The notes below the pieces were generated by a model, which did not search any database, was not told the origin of the DNA, and saw only the letters and a program-made list of their open reading frames with translations. The translations under genes were made by a program, and so were the position numbers. From NCBI RefSeq assembly GCF_047795645.1, contig NZ_CP181045.1, positions 1 to 64,000 on the forward strand: a stretch of DNA of 64,000 bases. The letters run 5' to 3'. The number at the start of each line of letters is the position of its first letter. The first letter of the stretch is position 1. This stretch comes from Salipaludibacillus sp047795645. GTDB taxonomy: Bacteria; Bacillota; Bacilli; Bacillales; Salisediminibacteriaceae. Positions 25,214-33,343 of this stretch are shown piece by piece.

Positions 25214-26750
25214 AGTATTTTTCTTTATAATCATTCGTTTTAGAATGGTGCCATTTGTATGGATCTTCATCAATTGGTATCTCCAATTCGATGGGGATCT
25301 CATCGGATGGGGCTTGAAAGATAATTTTTTCTTCATATAAAATTGCTTCAGGAAATAGTGTGCCAACCATCTTAGCTTGTTCTAGAGACGGAAACTCATT
25401 TTCAAAATCCTCCATCACTTCTAAATATTCATAAACCATCTCATAATTCCATTCTTTATTTTTGAGCATGTCCATTTTATTTAAATCAGCATTTTGTATT
25501 TTCTTTAACGCATCTAATTCAAAATCGAAACTTTTTTGTTTCTCGTCCAGTTGTGATTTAGAAAAAGATCCATCCAAATACAGATCAAGCAGACGATCCT
25601 TCTTCTCTTCAATTTTCTTAATTGATTTCTCTCGTTGTTTAACGCTTGTTCTGAGGTCGTTTATATCGTCATCGTCTTTGTCTATGTCGATGTATTGACT
25701 GGCTAAATTGGGGTTGCTGAGGATGTCTGACAGCGCTTTGGTGAAGTTATCCTCAAATCTAATGGTGTTTATCGTAATATGACAAACAGATTCATCACTA
25801 ACACTCTTTTTACGTCCATGTCTTAAGTAATATAGTGGGGCTTTTACAGTGCCATTTTGATTAAGGCTTATCTTTCTACCACAATGACCGCATGTAAAAC
25901 GAACACGCCTGAATATGTACTGGTCATTTCGCTTCCTGCTAGTGCACTTAAATTGGGTGGATCTTAAATTTCTTTGACGTTGAATCGCATCGTATGTTTC
26001 TTTGGTACGAAGCGGGGGATACATATTTTCTATCCGGATCACTTCGCCATTAGCAAACTTTTTTTCCATGATTCCATGAAAGGCTTTTGATACTAAACGA
26101 CGATAAACGAGCGTTTCATTCCACAGATTCCCATTCGGTGTTCTTGATATTTCATTTAATCGATCACCAATCGTCTTCATGCCCAATTCCTCTTCAATGT
26201 ACAATCGATCAATTGTTGGGATGACCCAAGACCATTCCTCATCAATTGTAAATGAGCTTGTTTCTTTGTGATATTTATAGCCGATCGGAGCCTTTCCCCA
26301 AGGTTTTCCCTCTCGCATTCGTTGACGTTTTCCACGCATCATCCGCTTGACAGTCGATTTTTTCTCTCGTCGGGCTATAAGGTTCTTAATGTCTGAGATA
26401 AACTCCTGGTCTTCATCAGCAAGGTCAGTGATTGATCCAGGCTCAGCTATTTTCACCTTATTATCTCTCAACGTCGATTTCAGGTATTCCCATGCAACCG
26501 TGTCAAGACGTGATAACCTATCCTGGTCGATGCATAATACAACATCAATTCGGTCATCCTCAACTAAATCCAGCAAACTATTAAGGCCTTTTTTGTTGAG
26601 TTTTCCACCGGATTCAACGTCTTTGAATTCACCGATGACTTTCCAGCCCATTTGATCAGCATGAGTATGTAACTCTGATTGTTGCGCGCCCAAAGAGAAT
26701 TTATTTTCTTGCAGCTTAGTACTTACTCTAATATAAATCGCACAACGCAT
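25200..26750 (-). CDS. Large serine recombinase (prophage 2 integrase)
   Basis: This 516-aa protein has the resolvase catalytic domain at residues 1 to about 150, with nucleophile Ser10 in IYIRVS, and DQDRLSR. The recombinase domain follows (GKAPIGYKYH). Then comes a zinc-ribbon region (FTCGHCGRK plus a later Cys) and a coiled coil near 390-430 (QREKSIKKIEEKKDRL), as in A118/TP901-1 integrases. It lies next to the junction with the prepilin gene. It should integrate the phage without host factors and excise it with a directionality factor not identified here. Confidence 0.95.
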   Translation of the reverse strand: MRCAIYIRVSTKLQENKFSLGAQQSELHTHADQMGWKVIGEFKDVESGGKLNKKGLNSLLDLVEDDRIDVVLCIDQDRLSRLDTVAWEYLKSTLRDNKVKIAEPGSITDLADEDQEFISDIKNLIARREKKSTVKRMMRGKRQRMREGKPWGKAPIGYKYHKETSSFTIDEEWSWVIPTIDRLYIEEELGMKTIGDRLNEISRTPNGNLWNETLVYRRLVSKAFHGIMEKKFANGEVIRIENMYPPLRTKETYDAIQRQRNLRSTQFKCTSRKRNDQYIFRRVRFTCGHCGRKISLNQNGTVKAPLYYLRHGRKKSVSDESVCHITINTIRFEDNFTKALSDILSNPNLASQYIDIDKDDDDINDLRTSVKQREKSIKKIEEKKDRLLDLYLDGSFSKSQLDEKQKSFDFELDALKKIQNADLNKMDMLKNKEWNYEMVYEYLEVMEDFENEFPSLEQAKMVGTLFPEAILYEEKIIFQAPSDEIPIELEIPIDEDPYKWHHSKTNDYKEKYWGKS

Positions 26751-26752
26751 AT

Positions 26753-27109
26753 CTAACAGACCTCCTTTTTAATTTTAGTAACAGTTTCATAGTTTAATAA
26801 TTCTTGTACGTCTTCAATAAGTATAATGTAATAATCGATTTCATGGATCATAGTTTCATCATAATTGTTACGTTTTAGGGATTGTTCTAACTTGATATTA
26901 GAAATAATAAGGCAGTTTTCTTGGAGGGGATCTCTATTGATGTCCTTTAAGCTAATACTATAAGCAGTCATATCATACATATCTCCATCATACATACGAT
27001 TATAAGGTCCGTCTATGTAATAATAAGAACATTGTTCATTTGTCCTCGCTTTTAGAATCAACCATTTCGGTTGTAATTCACCATCAATCTCTTCGTAATA
27101 AACCCACAT
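26753..27109 (-). CDS. Hypothetical 118-aa protein between integrase and ImmA
   Basis: An acidic, Tyr-rich protein (CSYYYIDGPYNRMYDGDMYDM) with no recognised domain. It overlaps the ImmA-type gene by 26 bases at its 5' end and ends two bases before the integrase start, so the three are probably cotranscribed in the lysogen. It might modulate the protease or integrase, but only the position suggests so. Confidence 0.7.
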   Translation of the reverse strand: MWVYYEEIDGELQPKWLILKARTNEQCSYYYIDGPYNRMYDGDMYDMTAYSISLKDINRDPLQENCLIISNIKLEQSLKRNNYDETMIHEIDYYIILIEDVQELLNYETVTKIKKEVC

Positions 27110-27707
27110 AGTTGATGACCTCCTGTCCTGTTTGTTGCTTTAATTGTTCCATGACCCGTTTCGTTTCAGATGACCATTCGTGTGGTCTGTAAGTAGCTGA
27201 GTCAATTTCAAGTGATCTTGAAGCTACAGATACATCGTACTCCTTAGCCTTTCTACGAATGTAATGTAATTTATTTATTACAAATGATTCTGATACAAAA
27301 AATGCTTCGCTTAATTCTACGACAATGTTAGGAGACTCTAAGTTAATATTTCTTAATATGGCCCAGGGCATGGCAGCGTAAAAATAGAAATGACGAGAAT
27401 CCCACTCTTGGAGTTCTTTAAATCTCAGTGGCATTTCTTTGAACTGCCAACCAACATGTCGAACAATATGAGCCAATTCATGAAAAAACACTTCACGTTG
27501 TTTAACTACTGAGATTCTGTTATCGATTGTCATAGTGCGATATTCTCCATTAATATAAGAGTTTGAAGGGAGCGGTTTCTTAAATAAGTAAATATTTAAG
27601 TAATCAGCAATCTTTTTTTCATACATTTCAGATGGAGTATGTATGTCTAATTCTATATACAGATTATCTATCCATGCTTCTAAATGCGTTTGTGTATATT
27701 TCACCAT
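27084..27707 (-). CDS. ImmA/IrrE-family metallopeptidase
   Basis: This 207-aa protein has HELAH at residues 76-80, the zinc-binding HExxH of the ImmA/IrrE family, and a C-terminal helical part. In ICEBs1 and phi105-like elements ImmA cleaves the immunity repressor to start induction. Here the repressor gene lies 1.8 kb upstream rather than adjacent, separated by two cargo genes. The start is set by GAGGTG six bases before ATG 27707. Confidence 0.88.
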   Translation of the reverse strand: MVKYTQTHLEAWIDNLYIELDIHTPSEMYEKKIADYLNIYLFKKPLPSNSYINGEYRTMTIDNRISVVKQREVFFHELAHIVRHVGWQFKEMPLRFKELQEWDSRHFYFYAAMPWAILRNINLESPNIVVELSEAFFVSESFVINKLHYIRRKAKEYDVSVASRSLEIDSATYRPHEWSSETKRVMEQLKQQTGQEVINYVGLLRRD

Positions 27708-27759
27708 AGTGATCACCTCTATATATCATTATACGAACAAGAGTTCTTTTTATCAACAT

Positions 27760-27784
27760 AAAAAAGTCCACAATTGTGGACTTT
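27760..27784 (-). terminator. Terminator of the DUF5131/TcmP cassette
   Basis: A perfect palindrome AAAGTCCACA / TGTGGACTTT has its T tract on the reverse strand. It overlaps the DUF5131 stop codon and isolates the cassette from the ImmA gene. Confidence 0.85.
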
Positions 27785-28502
27785 ATGTTAAGGCGAACTC
27801 TGGAAACTCGTTATAAGTTTTTTCATCTAATATTCGTCCATGTCTATGCTTTTGAACGCCTCCCCATTGCTTAAAGAAAAAAGCAACATCGTAATCAAAG
27901 CATTGATCGCGTATATTTCGAACCCATTCAGCCTCCATAGGTCTTGCACCAGGACCGGATTCACCACCAACAATTGCCCAATGAATATTGGTGAGGTCTA
28001 TGTTATCAATAGGACCAATTAGAGGCTCTAATGATAAGAAACGTACAAAAGAAGGGACGTTCCTTAAGTGGTCAATTCGGTGTTGAGTAGAATTATTTTC
28101 AACACTAGTACCCATCCAAATGTTAGGTGTCCAATTAAATTCAGAAGACAGCTGAGCGACTCTTTCAGGTCTTTTTGTTAGTATTTGATACGTGTGATGT
28201 AGTGAGTTATTCATTGTATGAAATACTCTTTTAATGAAATCTAAAGGAACGTCCTCATGAAATAAATCAGACATGGAATTAACAAAAATTTTACGCGGCT
28301 TTTTCCATTGCAGTGGTTTATCTATTAAGTCATGATGAAGTGTAACGTTAAAACCATTCTCATATCTAGGGTTTCCCATAGCATGCAGTCTTTTTGCCAT
28401 TGTTGCAGCATAACAATTTTTACAACCTGAAGAAACCTTTGTACATCCTGTTACAGGATTCCATGTCGATTCAGTCCATTCAATACTTGACTTTCCTGCC
28501 AT
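27783..28502 (-). CDS. DUF5131 three-Cys-motif protein (phage Gp37/Gp68 family)
   Basis: This 239-aa protein has Cys20, Cys27 and Cys30 in a C-x6-C-x2-C arrangement (TGCTKVSSGCKNCYA), as in the DUF5131 family. The rest (FVNSMSDLFHEDVP, TKRPERV, WMGTSVEN, IVGGESGPGARPM) has the repeating strand-helix pattern of radical-SAM barrels, so an iron-sulfur enzyme is plausible. Its partner TcmP lies upstream. The pair is a recognised gene neighbourhood in mobile elements, but I know of no defined reaction. Confidence 0.88.
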   Translation of the reverse strand: MAGKSSIEWTESTWNPVTGCTKVSSGCKNCYAATMAKRLHAMGNPRYENGFNVTLHHDLIDKPLQWKKPRKIFVNSMSDLFHEDVPLDFIKRVFHTMNNSLHHTYQILTKRPERVAQLSSEFNWTPNIWMGTSVENNSTQHRIDHLRNVPSFVRFLSLEPLIGPIDNIDLTNIHWAIVGGESGPGARPMEAEWVRNIRDQCFDYDVAFFFKQWGGVQKHRHGRILDEKTYNEFPEFALT

Positions 28503-28557
28503 AATTACCCCTCCTTATTCTTATAATAACATAAAATCAAATATAAGAACATCCGTT

Positions 28558-29358
28558 CTAAAACAGTTTTAGTTGTTCGTGTTGACCTCTCTGCACCCAT
28601 TTCATTATATCCATGCCAGCTTTATGTTTTCCAGCAAAAATCATGTAATACAAATTTGGACCATTTTGAACTCTGAATACATTAGATAAATAAATATAGG
28701 TATATCCTAAATTATTAATACGACTTGAATAAAGATCATATATTTCAGAAAAATAGTAGACGCGCACTTTATCATAATATATAGGCTGCCATTCGTCCGT
28801 CCCTAAAAATTCATTCATTCTGTTAATATTATTTTTTGTGATTTTACTTTTGTCCGTGGGTAACATTCTATTTAAAAACATGTGGTAAGGAAATAACATA
28901 AATAATTCCGTTTTCCATTTAGATAAAAATTCAATCGTCTTCCATTTAATTTGATCTTTTGAAGGGTCTAAAAATACAAATGTTGGAGCCTTTTTGTTAA
29001 TATGATTCATTACAGTATGTATTTTTTCATTACAGTCTCCGTGGAGAATTGTAACTTTATCGGTACAACTATACTTTTCCGCTAGCTTATTTAAGTGATT
29101 AACCCTTTGTTTGTCAAACTCAATTAAGTAAATATGCGTAAATTCTTTTGCATGCTTCATAGCAATTACTGCAGATCCTTCTACCTTTTTGTTTGTTTCT
29201 TTATGGATCCATTCGCCTTTTCCCGCGAAACAGTCAATATAATATCTGTGATGTGCTTTTTGAGTCGCCTTGGTGAAAATAGGAATATACTTTTTGAGAA
29301 GTGCTAGTTTATCAACCGACCATTGCCCTACTTTATCATCGTTTTTACCATAAGCCAT
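28558..29358 (-). CDS. tcmP: Three-Cys-motif partner protein TcmP
   Basis: This 266-aa protein begins MAYGKNDDKVGQWS after GGGGGTAATT; an earlier in-frame ATG lacks a ribosome site. The sequence shows a Rossmann methyltransferase-like core: YIDCFAGKGEW (motif I-like), YLIEFDKQRV, LHGDC, and FLDPSKDQI (motif IV-like). That matches TcmP, which always accompanies a three-Cys DUF5131 protein. It lies between the CI-like repressor and the DUF5131 gene, on the lysogenic strand, so it may act for the lysogen, for example in phage exclusion. That role is inference. Confidence 0.85.
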   Translation of the reverse strand: MAYGKNDDKVGQWSVDKLALLKKYIPIFTKATQKAHHRYYIDCFAGKGEWIHKETNKKVEGSAVIAMKHAKEFTHIYLIEFDKQRVNHLNKLAEKYSCTDKVTILHGDCNEKIHTVMNHINKKAPTFVFLDPSKDQIKWKTIEFLSKWKTELFMLFPYHMFLNRMLPTDKSKITKNNINRMNEFLGTDEWQPIYYDKVRVYYFSEIYDLYSSRINNLGYTYIYLSNVFRVQNGPNLYYMIFAGKHKAGMDIMKWVQRGQHEQLKLF

Positions 29359-29381
29359 TTTAATTACCCCCATACAATAAT

Positions 29382-29414
29382 AAAAGACACGCAAAGTAAG
29401 CCTATGCGTGTCTT
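29382..29414 (-). terminator. Terminator after the CI-like repressor gene
   Basis: A ten-base stem AAGACACGCA / TGCGTGTCTT with a T-rich tail on the reverse strand. Partial read-through would place tcmP and the DUF5131 gene under repressor-promoter control. Confidence 0.8.
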
Positions 29415-29465
29415 GGTGTGGTTAATTTTGTGTTAGTGCAATAGAAGTATTAATATAATTTATTT

Positions 29466-30158
29466 TTATGAATCATTTTTATTTTCCTGTGCTGCCTTAT
29501 ACCTCAAAAACTCCAGGTGCTTTTTAAGCTCTTCCATTTCTTCTGGTGTAATGTTTTCTTCATCGAAAAAGAAAAGATGCTCCTCTTCGTTTTGTCGTTC
29601 GAGACTAGAGGATGATCTTTCTCTCGCTCTATTCTTAGGAGAATCAGGATGCTTGTCCCTTTTATCTCTTGCTTGATCAATATGTTCGTTGATAGATTCA
29701 ATTGAAACACCAAAGTGCTCGCTAACTAATCGACGACTTTTAGGTTCCAGAAAAAGACTTCCTTTTTCAAGTGCAACATACTCTGATAACTGAACTTCTA
29801 ATATATCGGCCATTTTTTCTTTGCTTAATTCTCTTTCGGTTCTTAAATCTTTCAAATAATTTCCTGAATTTATAAATGGAAACTTTTTATTATACTCAGC
29901 TGCATTTGGGAAATCTTCGAAATAATCTTCTGGATTAATGTATCCTGCTTTTTCGAGTAGCTTCTTATAAGGATAGTTGTAAGCAGTAGCGATTAATTTT
30001 AAAGTATCTGGGGATGGATTTAGAGGAGTATGTGTGTCTCTTCTAAAACCTTTTTCAATGTCGGCAATATAAGAGTGGCTAAGCCCTGTATCCTTCGCAG
30101 CTTTTCTTAATGATTTTTTTCCTCTTAAGCCCCTTAATAACTCTCCTAGTTCACTCAT
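29466..30158 (-). CDS. CI-like repressor with two XRE domains
   Basis: This 230-aa protein has a first helix-turn-helix at about 5-70 (RKAAKDTGLSHSYIADIEKG), a second weaker one at about 98-150 (SKEKMADILEVQLSEYVALEKG), and a charged C-terminal tail with TPEEMEELKKHLEFLR. There is no LexA-like autocleavage domain, consistent with control by the ImmA-type protease. It faces the cro gene across an operator region. It probably maintains lysogeny. Confidence 0.88.
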   Translation of the reverse strand: MSELGELLRGLRGKKSLRKAAKDTGLSHSYIADIEKGFRRDTHTPLNPSPDTLKLIATAYNYPYKKLLEKAGYINPEDYFEDFPNAAEYNKKFPFINSGNYLKDLRTERELSKEKMADILEVQLSEYVALEKGSLFLEPKSRRLVSEHFGVSIESINEHIDQARDKRDKHPDSPKNRARERSSSSLERQNEEEHLFFFDEENITPEEMEELKKHLEFLRYKAAQENKNDS

Positions 30159-30198
30159 CGTTACTGCTCCTTTATGATATGTAAATTCTATTAATCAT

Positions 30199-30301
30199 AT
30201 TGTAATGCTTATCTTACAATAAATAAATAATTTTATTGTCGCACATAGTTGACAAGTGGAATATCGTGTTATACAATTCAATTGTAAACAATGTGCGACA
30301 A
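30199..30301. promoter_or_regulatory. Lysis-lysogeny operator region with rightward promoter
   Basis: The rightward promoter is TTGACA (30249-30254), a 17-base spacer and TACAAT (30272-30277). An 11-base inverted repeat TTGTCGCACAT (30236-30246) / ATGTGCGACAA (30291-30301) brackets it. A second repeat ATTGTAA (30199-30205) / TTACAAT (30214-30220) lies toward the repressor gene and may cover its own promoter. The layout fits repressor binding on both sides of the early promoter. Confidence 0.75.
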
Positions 30302-30321
30302 ATTGAAAGAGAGGTGGGACA

Positions 30322-30558
30322 ATGAAAAATAACATTAAATACCTAAGAAGAAGTCAAGAGTTTGATATGACGCAACAAGAGTTAGCAGAGGCTCTTGGCG
30401 TTTCAAGACAGACTATAATTTCAATTGAAAACGGATCGAACACTTCTGGAGAAATGATAATGAAAGTTGCTAATTTTTTCAATAAAGATCCACGAGATAT
30501 TTTTTTTACTAACACTGTTGCACATAAATTACAGAGGGTAAAAAAGGAAGTGATCTGA
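30322..30558 (+). CDS. Cro-like HTH protein, 78 aa
   Basis: A compact XRE domain: MTQQELAEALGVSRQTIISIENGSN with helices 2 and 3 visible. It is the first gene rightward from the operator region, with AGAGGTGG upstream. The position and size are those of a Cro-type early regulator. The stop overlaps the next start (TGATG). Confidence 0.85.
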   Translation: MKNNIKYLRRSQEFDMTQQELAEALGVSRQTIISIENGSNTSGEMIMKVANFFNKDPRDIFFTNTVAHKLQRVKKEVI

Positions 30559-30659
30559 TGAAAGAATGCCCTCGATGTCCATTCAAAAAAATCCAAGACT
30601 GGCATCAACAATGCAAGATATGCGGCATGCCAGTGTCAATTAAGGAGGGAGCGAAATGA
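30558..30659 (+). CDS. Zinc-ribbon microprotein, 33 aa
   Basis: Two CxxC pairs (CPRC at residues 4-7 and CKIC further on) in a 33-residue frame that overlaps both cro and the antirepressor gene. It is very likely translated by coupling. The function is unknown. Confidence 0.6.
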   Translation: MKECPRCPFKKIQDWHQQCKICGMPVSIKEGAK

Positions 30660-31438
30660 ACCAATTACAAGAACAAGCATTTCCGTTCGCTGGGCAAAAC
30701 TTAAGAATTGTCGTTATTGATGAAGAACCTCACTTTATTCTGAAAGATGTTTGCGAAATTCTTGATCTTGGTCACGTTGCAACAGTAAAAAGACGTTTGA
30801 CAGATGATGTGGTTTCAAACCACCCCATCCAAGACCGGCTCGGTAGAGAACAAACGGTAACAGTGGTTAATGAAGATGGTCTATACGACGTCATCCTAGA
30901 TTCTAGAAAACCAGAAGCAAGGCAGTTTAGAAAGTGGATTACATCAGAAGTCATTCCTTCTATTAGAAGGAATGGAGCCTATGCAACGCCACAAACAGTT
31001 GAGAACATGCTGAATGATCCTGAGTTTGGAATTCGATTACTCACAACACTGAAAAAAGAAAGAGAAGAACGTCATCAAGTCGAACAAAAAAGACAAGTTG
31101 AAATGCCTTTTACGAATTTTGGGAAAGCAATCTCTAATTCTAGTGGATCCATCAACATTGGTGTATACGCGAAAATAATATATAAAGACCATGGCGTGAA
31201 AATTGGTCGGAATAATCTATTCAAATGGTTTCGAGACAACGGTTATTTCATTAGATTCGGAAGAGAAAAAAATAATCCGAAACAACAATACATTGAGCAA
31301 GGTCTTTTTGAAGTAACACCAACATTGGTAAGTCGTTCGGTTGGTGATATCGAAACGTACACCACTCAGATCACTGGAAAGGGTCAAGTGAAATTTTTAC
31401 AAGTTTTAATTAAAGAATTTTGTTATCAAAAACAGTGA
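30656..31438 (+). CDS. Phage antirepressor (BRO-N plus KilAC-type)
   Basis: This 260-aa protein has a BRO-N domain at about 8-110 (FILKDVCEILDLG, VNEDGLYDVILDSRKPEARQFRKWI, EVIPSIRRNGAY). A helical linker and a C-terminal KilAC/ANT-like domain follow (IGRNNLFKWFRDNGYF, FEVTPTLV). Such proteins counter repressors or switch early gene expression. GGAGGGAG precedes the ATG. Confidence 0.9.
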   Translation: MNQLQEQAFPFAGQNLRIVVIDEEPHFILKDVCEILDLGHVATVKRRLTDDVVSNHPIQDRLGREQTVTVVNEDGLYDVILDSRKPEARQFRKWITSEVIPSIRRNGAYATPQTVENMLNDPEFGIRLLTTLKKEREERHQVEQKRQVEMPFTNFGKAISNSSGSINIGVYAKIIYKDHGVKIGRNNLFKWFRDNGYFIRFGREKNNPKQQYIEQGLFEVTPTLVSRSVGDIETYTTQITGKGQVKFLQVLIKEFCYQKQ

Positions 31439-31455
31439 AAAAGGAGGATTTCAAT

Positions 31456-31653
31456 ATGGAATTTAAAGATTTACCGATCGATCCAGAAATATTAAAAAAG
31501 AGAATGCAGATTCCAAAACTGTTAGCGAAACTTTCATACCAGGACGAAGAGGAAGCAATTCGCTTAATGCGCCAATGGGGCGAAAAGAAACAACCCATTA
31601 CTTCAATGTACAACGAGTTAATCGATATTGTTGAACCAGAAAAAGTAAGTTGA
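31456..31653 (+). CDS. Hypothetical early protein, 65 aa
   Basis: AAAGGAGG before ATG sets this start; the frame itself opens at 31420. The product is helical and charged (DPEILKKRMQIPKLLAKLSYQDEEEAI). No family is recognised. Confidence 0.6.
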   Translation: MEFKDLPIDPEILKKRMQIPKLLAKLSYQDEEEAIRLMRQWGEKKQPITSMYNELIDIVEPEKVS

Positions 31654-31738
31654 TCTCCTTCCATTGTAAAGACAAATAATGACATTGTCGGTTCCATTGA
31701 GGAACTGTTCCAAAATGGAACATAAGGGGGTGTGAAAA

Positions 31739-32008
31739 TTGGACCTTGGCGCTGTACTAAGAGCGGCGAGGGAGCGAACCGGACTATCTCAAGAAGAACT
31801 AGCAGAAAAGTTAAATCGTTCTCGTACCTGCATTACAAAATTTGAAAACAATATTAAAGAAATAAAATGGTCAGAAGCAATTAAATGGGGGCGGTTAACA
31901 AACGGACAGGACATTATTATTGCCGCAATGCTTGCGGTTGACCCGGTTCAAGTCGCAAGTGTGATCGACCAACTTACTCCGTTCATCGGAACAATCTTAC
32001 TTTTTTAG
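31739..32008 (+). CDS. XRE-family HTH regulator, 89 aa
   Basis: A TTG start after AAGGGGGTG. The N-terminal helix-turn-helix is clear (TGLSQEELAEKLNRSRTCITKFENN). The C-terminal half is hydrophobic (VASVIDQLTPFIGTILLF), which may be a dimer face or membrane-associated end. It is a second early regulator besides Cro. Confidence 0.8.
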   Translation: MDLGAVLRAARERTGLSQEELAEKLNRSRTCITKFENNIKEIKWSEAIKWGRLTNGQDIIIAAMLAVDPVQVASVIDQLTPFIGTILLF

Positions 32009-32017
32009 GAGGTAGTC

Positions 32018-32224
32018 ATGCCAGAAGTACATTATAAGTGCGAGTTATCAATAAAAAACAATCCAGTAACAGTCAACGTCTTTTGCAAAGAAGAACTTGA
32101 TTACTTCAATTTAAAAAAGCGAGCAAAAGAGGAGGGTATTGCATTTATGAAACATACTTTCGGACAGAAGGTTTCAGAGAAGGATATCAAAGCAATCGGT
32201 TATTCGAAAGGGTGGTTTGGGTGA
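32018..32224 (+). CDS. Hypothetical early protein, 68 aa
   Basis: An ATG after TTAGGAGG. A short strand-rich start (YKCELSIKNNPVTVNV) and a helical end. No family is recognised. It overlaps the next GTG start. Confidence 0.55.
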   Translation: MPEVHYKCELSIKNNPVTVNVFCKEELDYFNLKKRAKEEGIAFMKHTFGQKVSEKDIKAIGYSKGWFG

Positions 32225-32331
32225 CTAAGCAAACGAAAGTGAATTCCACAAAAGATTTCGTCGGATCAGTAGCAGTAGCAATCATATTGTGGGGCATGGC
32301 GTTCTATTATTGGAGTTTTTCACCTTTGTAA
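32221..32331 (+). CDS. Small single-span membrane peptide, 36 aa
   Basis: The GTG overlaps the previous stop (GTGA). About 18 polar residues are followed by a hydrophobic span (VGSVAVAIILWGMAFYYW). It is supported by coupling and composition only. Confidence 0.45.
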   Translation: MTKQTKVNSTKDFVGSVAVAIILWGMAFYYWSFSPL

Positions 32332-32363
32332 GAGTGGCATTTTTATTAAAGGAGTTGTATAAA

Positions 32364-32570
32364 TTGAACCTTGCAGAAATAAATAGGAAATATGAAGTGA
32401 TAATGAATTCGAGCGACGCTAAACACGTTAAAGTAATAAAATTGGCGAGTCTGATGACAGATATGGAAGGATTCTTTTCGATTCCTATGTTGAGAAATGA
32501 AAATTGGGAAAGAGAGAATCCAAAAGTAATTGCCTTGTATAGAAAAATTTCAATAAGTCGTTCTTTTTAA
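32364..32570 (+). CDS. Hypothetical early protein, 68 aa
   Basis: A TTG start is chosen for AAAGGAGT upstream; the frame opens earlier at 32289 without a ribosome site. The product is helical, with no recognised domain. Confidence 0.5.
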   Translation: MNLAEINRKYEVIMNSSDAKHVKVIKLASLMTDMEGFFSIPMLRNENWERENPKVIALYRKISISRSF

Positions 32571-32582
32571 AAGGAGGAAAAA

Positions 32583-32885
32583 ATGTTAAGAAAATCAGAT
32601 TTTACACTTGCTGGAGAAGTTGATCGGTTGAAAAATTACGAAATAAAAAATCTCACCGAAGCAATTCACTTGCATTGTAACGGTGCTATCGAAACAGGAT
32701 TACGATTCGGAAGATACTCACACGCTTTTGAAGGACCAAAACACGAGATCCTTGGAATGGAAAGGTCGCTACTATTTATCGGGATACACGTTTTATATCA
32801 AGGCGAAAAGTTACCAATGCCTTTCGATCTGTTAGCAGATATCATCGCTGAATTCGAACAAAAGAAAAAGCCCATCACGCGGTAA
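32583..32885 (+). CDS. Hypothetical early protein, 100 aa
   Basis: AAAGGAGG before ATG. The protein has a His/Glu-rich helical middle (NLTEAIHLHCNGAIETGLRFG) and a C-terminal KKKPITR. No family is recognised. A 210-base gap follows that holds possible RNA structure. Confidence 0.6.
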   Translation: MLRKSDFTLAGEVDRLKNYEIKNLTEAIHLHCNGAIETGLRFGRYSHAFEGPKHEILGMERSLLFIGIHVLYQGEKLPMPFDLLADIIAEFEQKKKPITR

Positions 32886-32969
32886 CGTGAAAGGCGTTTG
32901 AAACTTTAGGATAAATTAATAATATCATTATTTCGATTTTAAAACAAGAAAGGATGAGGACAATGATAC

Positions 32970-33067
32970 GCCGCTAAATACGGCAAGGTATAGCTTCGGC
33001 TTTACCGATCGGATCACGTTGTTTCCTGCTAAAAAATTAACCACCTTTGAAACGTGGTTCGATCGGT
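32970..33067 (+). other. Possible structured RNA leader with competing helices
   Basis: There are three hairpins in a row: GCCG/CGGC (32970-32984); GGTATAGC/GCTTTACC closed by a TTCG tetraloop (32987-33006); and AACCAC/GTGGTT (33039-33059). ACCGATCG (33004-33011) can instead pair with CGATCGGT (33060-33067), which would break the base of the second hairpin. The gene at 33097 starts 30 bases later. Read as a possible mRNA switch; unproven. Confidence 0.45.
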
Positions 33068-33096
33068 GCAGCAGAAGTGCCAGAAAGGAGTGTCGA

Positions 33097-33327
33097 ATGA
33101 AGGTTCATGATCGAGTTTATGTGGATCATTTCTTATTTGAAGGCTGGGGGACAATTACTGATATTTTTAAGGGTGAAATCTTACCATTCGCTGTCACATT
33201 GGATATTGGTGATGAAAGTGGTCATCGTTTCAAACGTGTATCTTTGCACGAGATGTCCAAAAACGGTGTGGTAAAAGTAGATGATGAACCGAAAGAAATC
33301 AAAATGGAGCAACTAAGCCTGTTCTAA
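33097..33327 (+). CDS. Hypothetical early protein, 76 aa
   Basis: The start is set by AAAGGAG; the frame opens at 33019. The protein is beta-rich (VHDRVYVDHFLFEGWGTITDIF) and ends with a QLSLF motif like those that bind beta sliding clamps (consensus QLSLF). That is notable because a clamp-like gene lies downstream. No family is recognised. Confidence 0.6.
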   Translation: MKVHDRVYVDHFLFEGWGTITDIFKGEILPFAVTLDIGDESGHRFKRVSLHEMSKNGVVKVDDEPKEIKMEQLSLF

Positions 33328-33343
33328 AGGTAGGTGAATCGCA

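Noticed and set aside
25200..25366. Reverse 68-aa frame at the 3' end of the integrase gene
   Set aside because: It overlaps the integrase in another frame and has no ribosome site.
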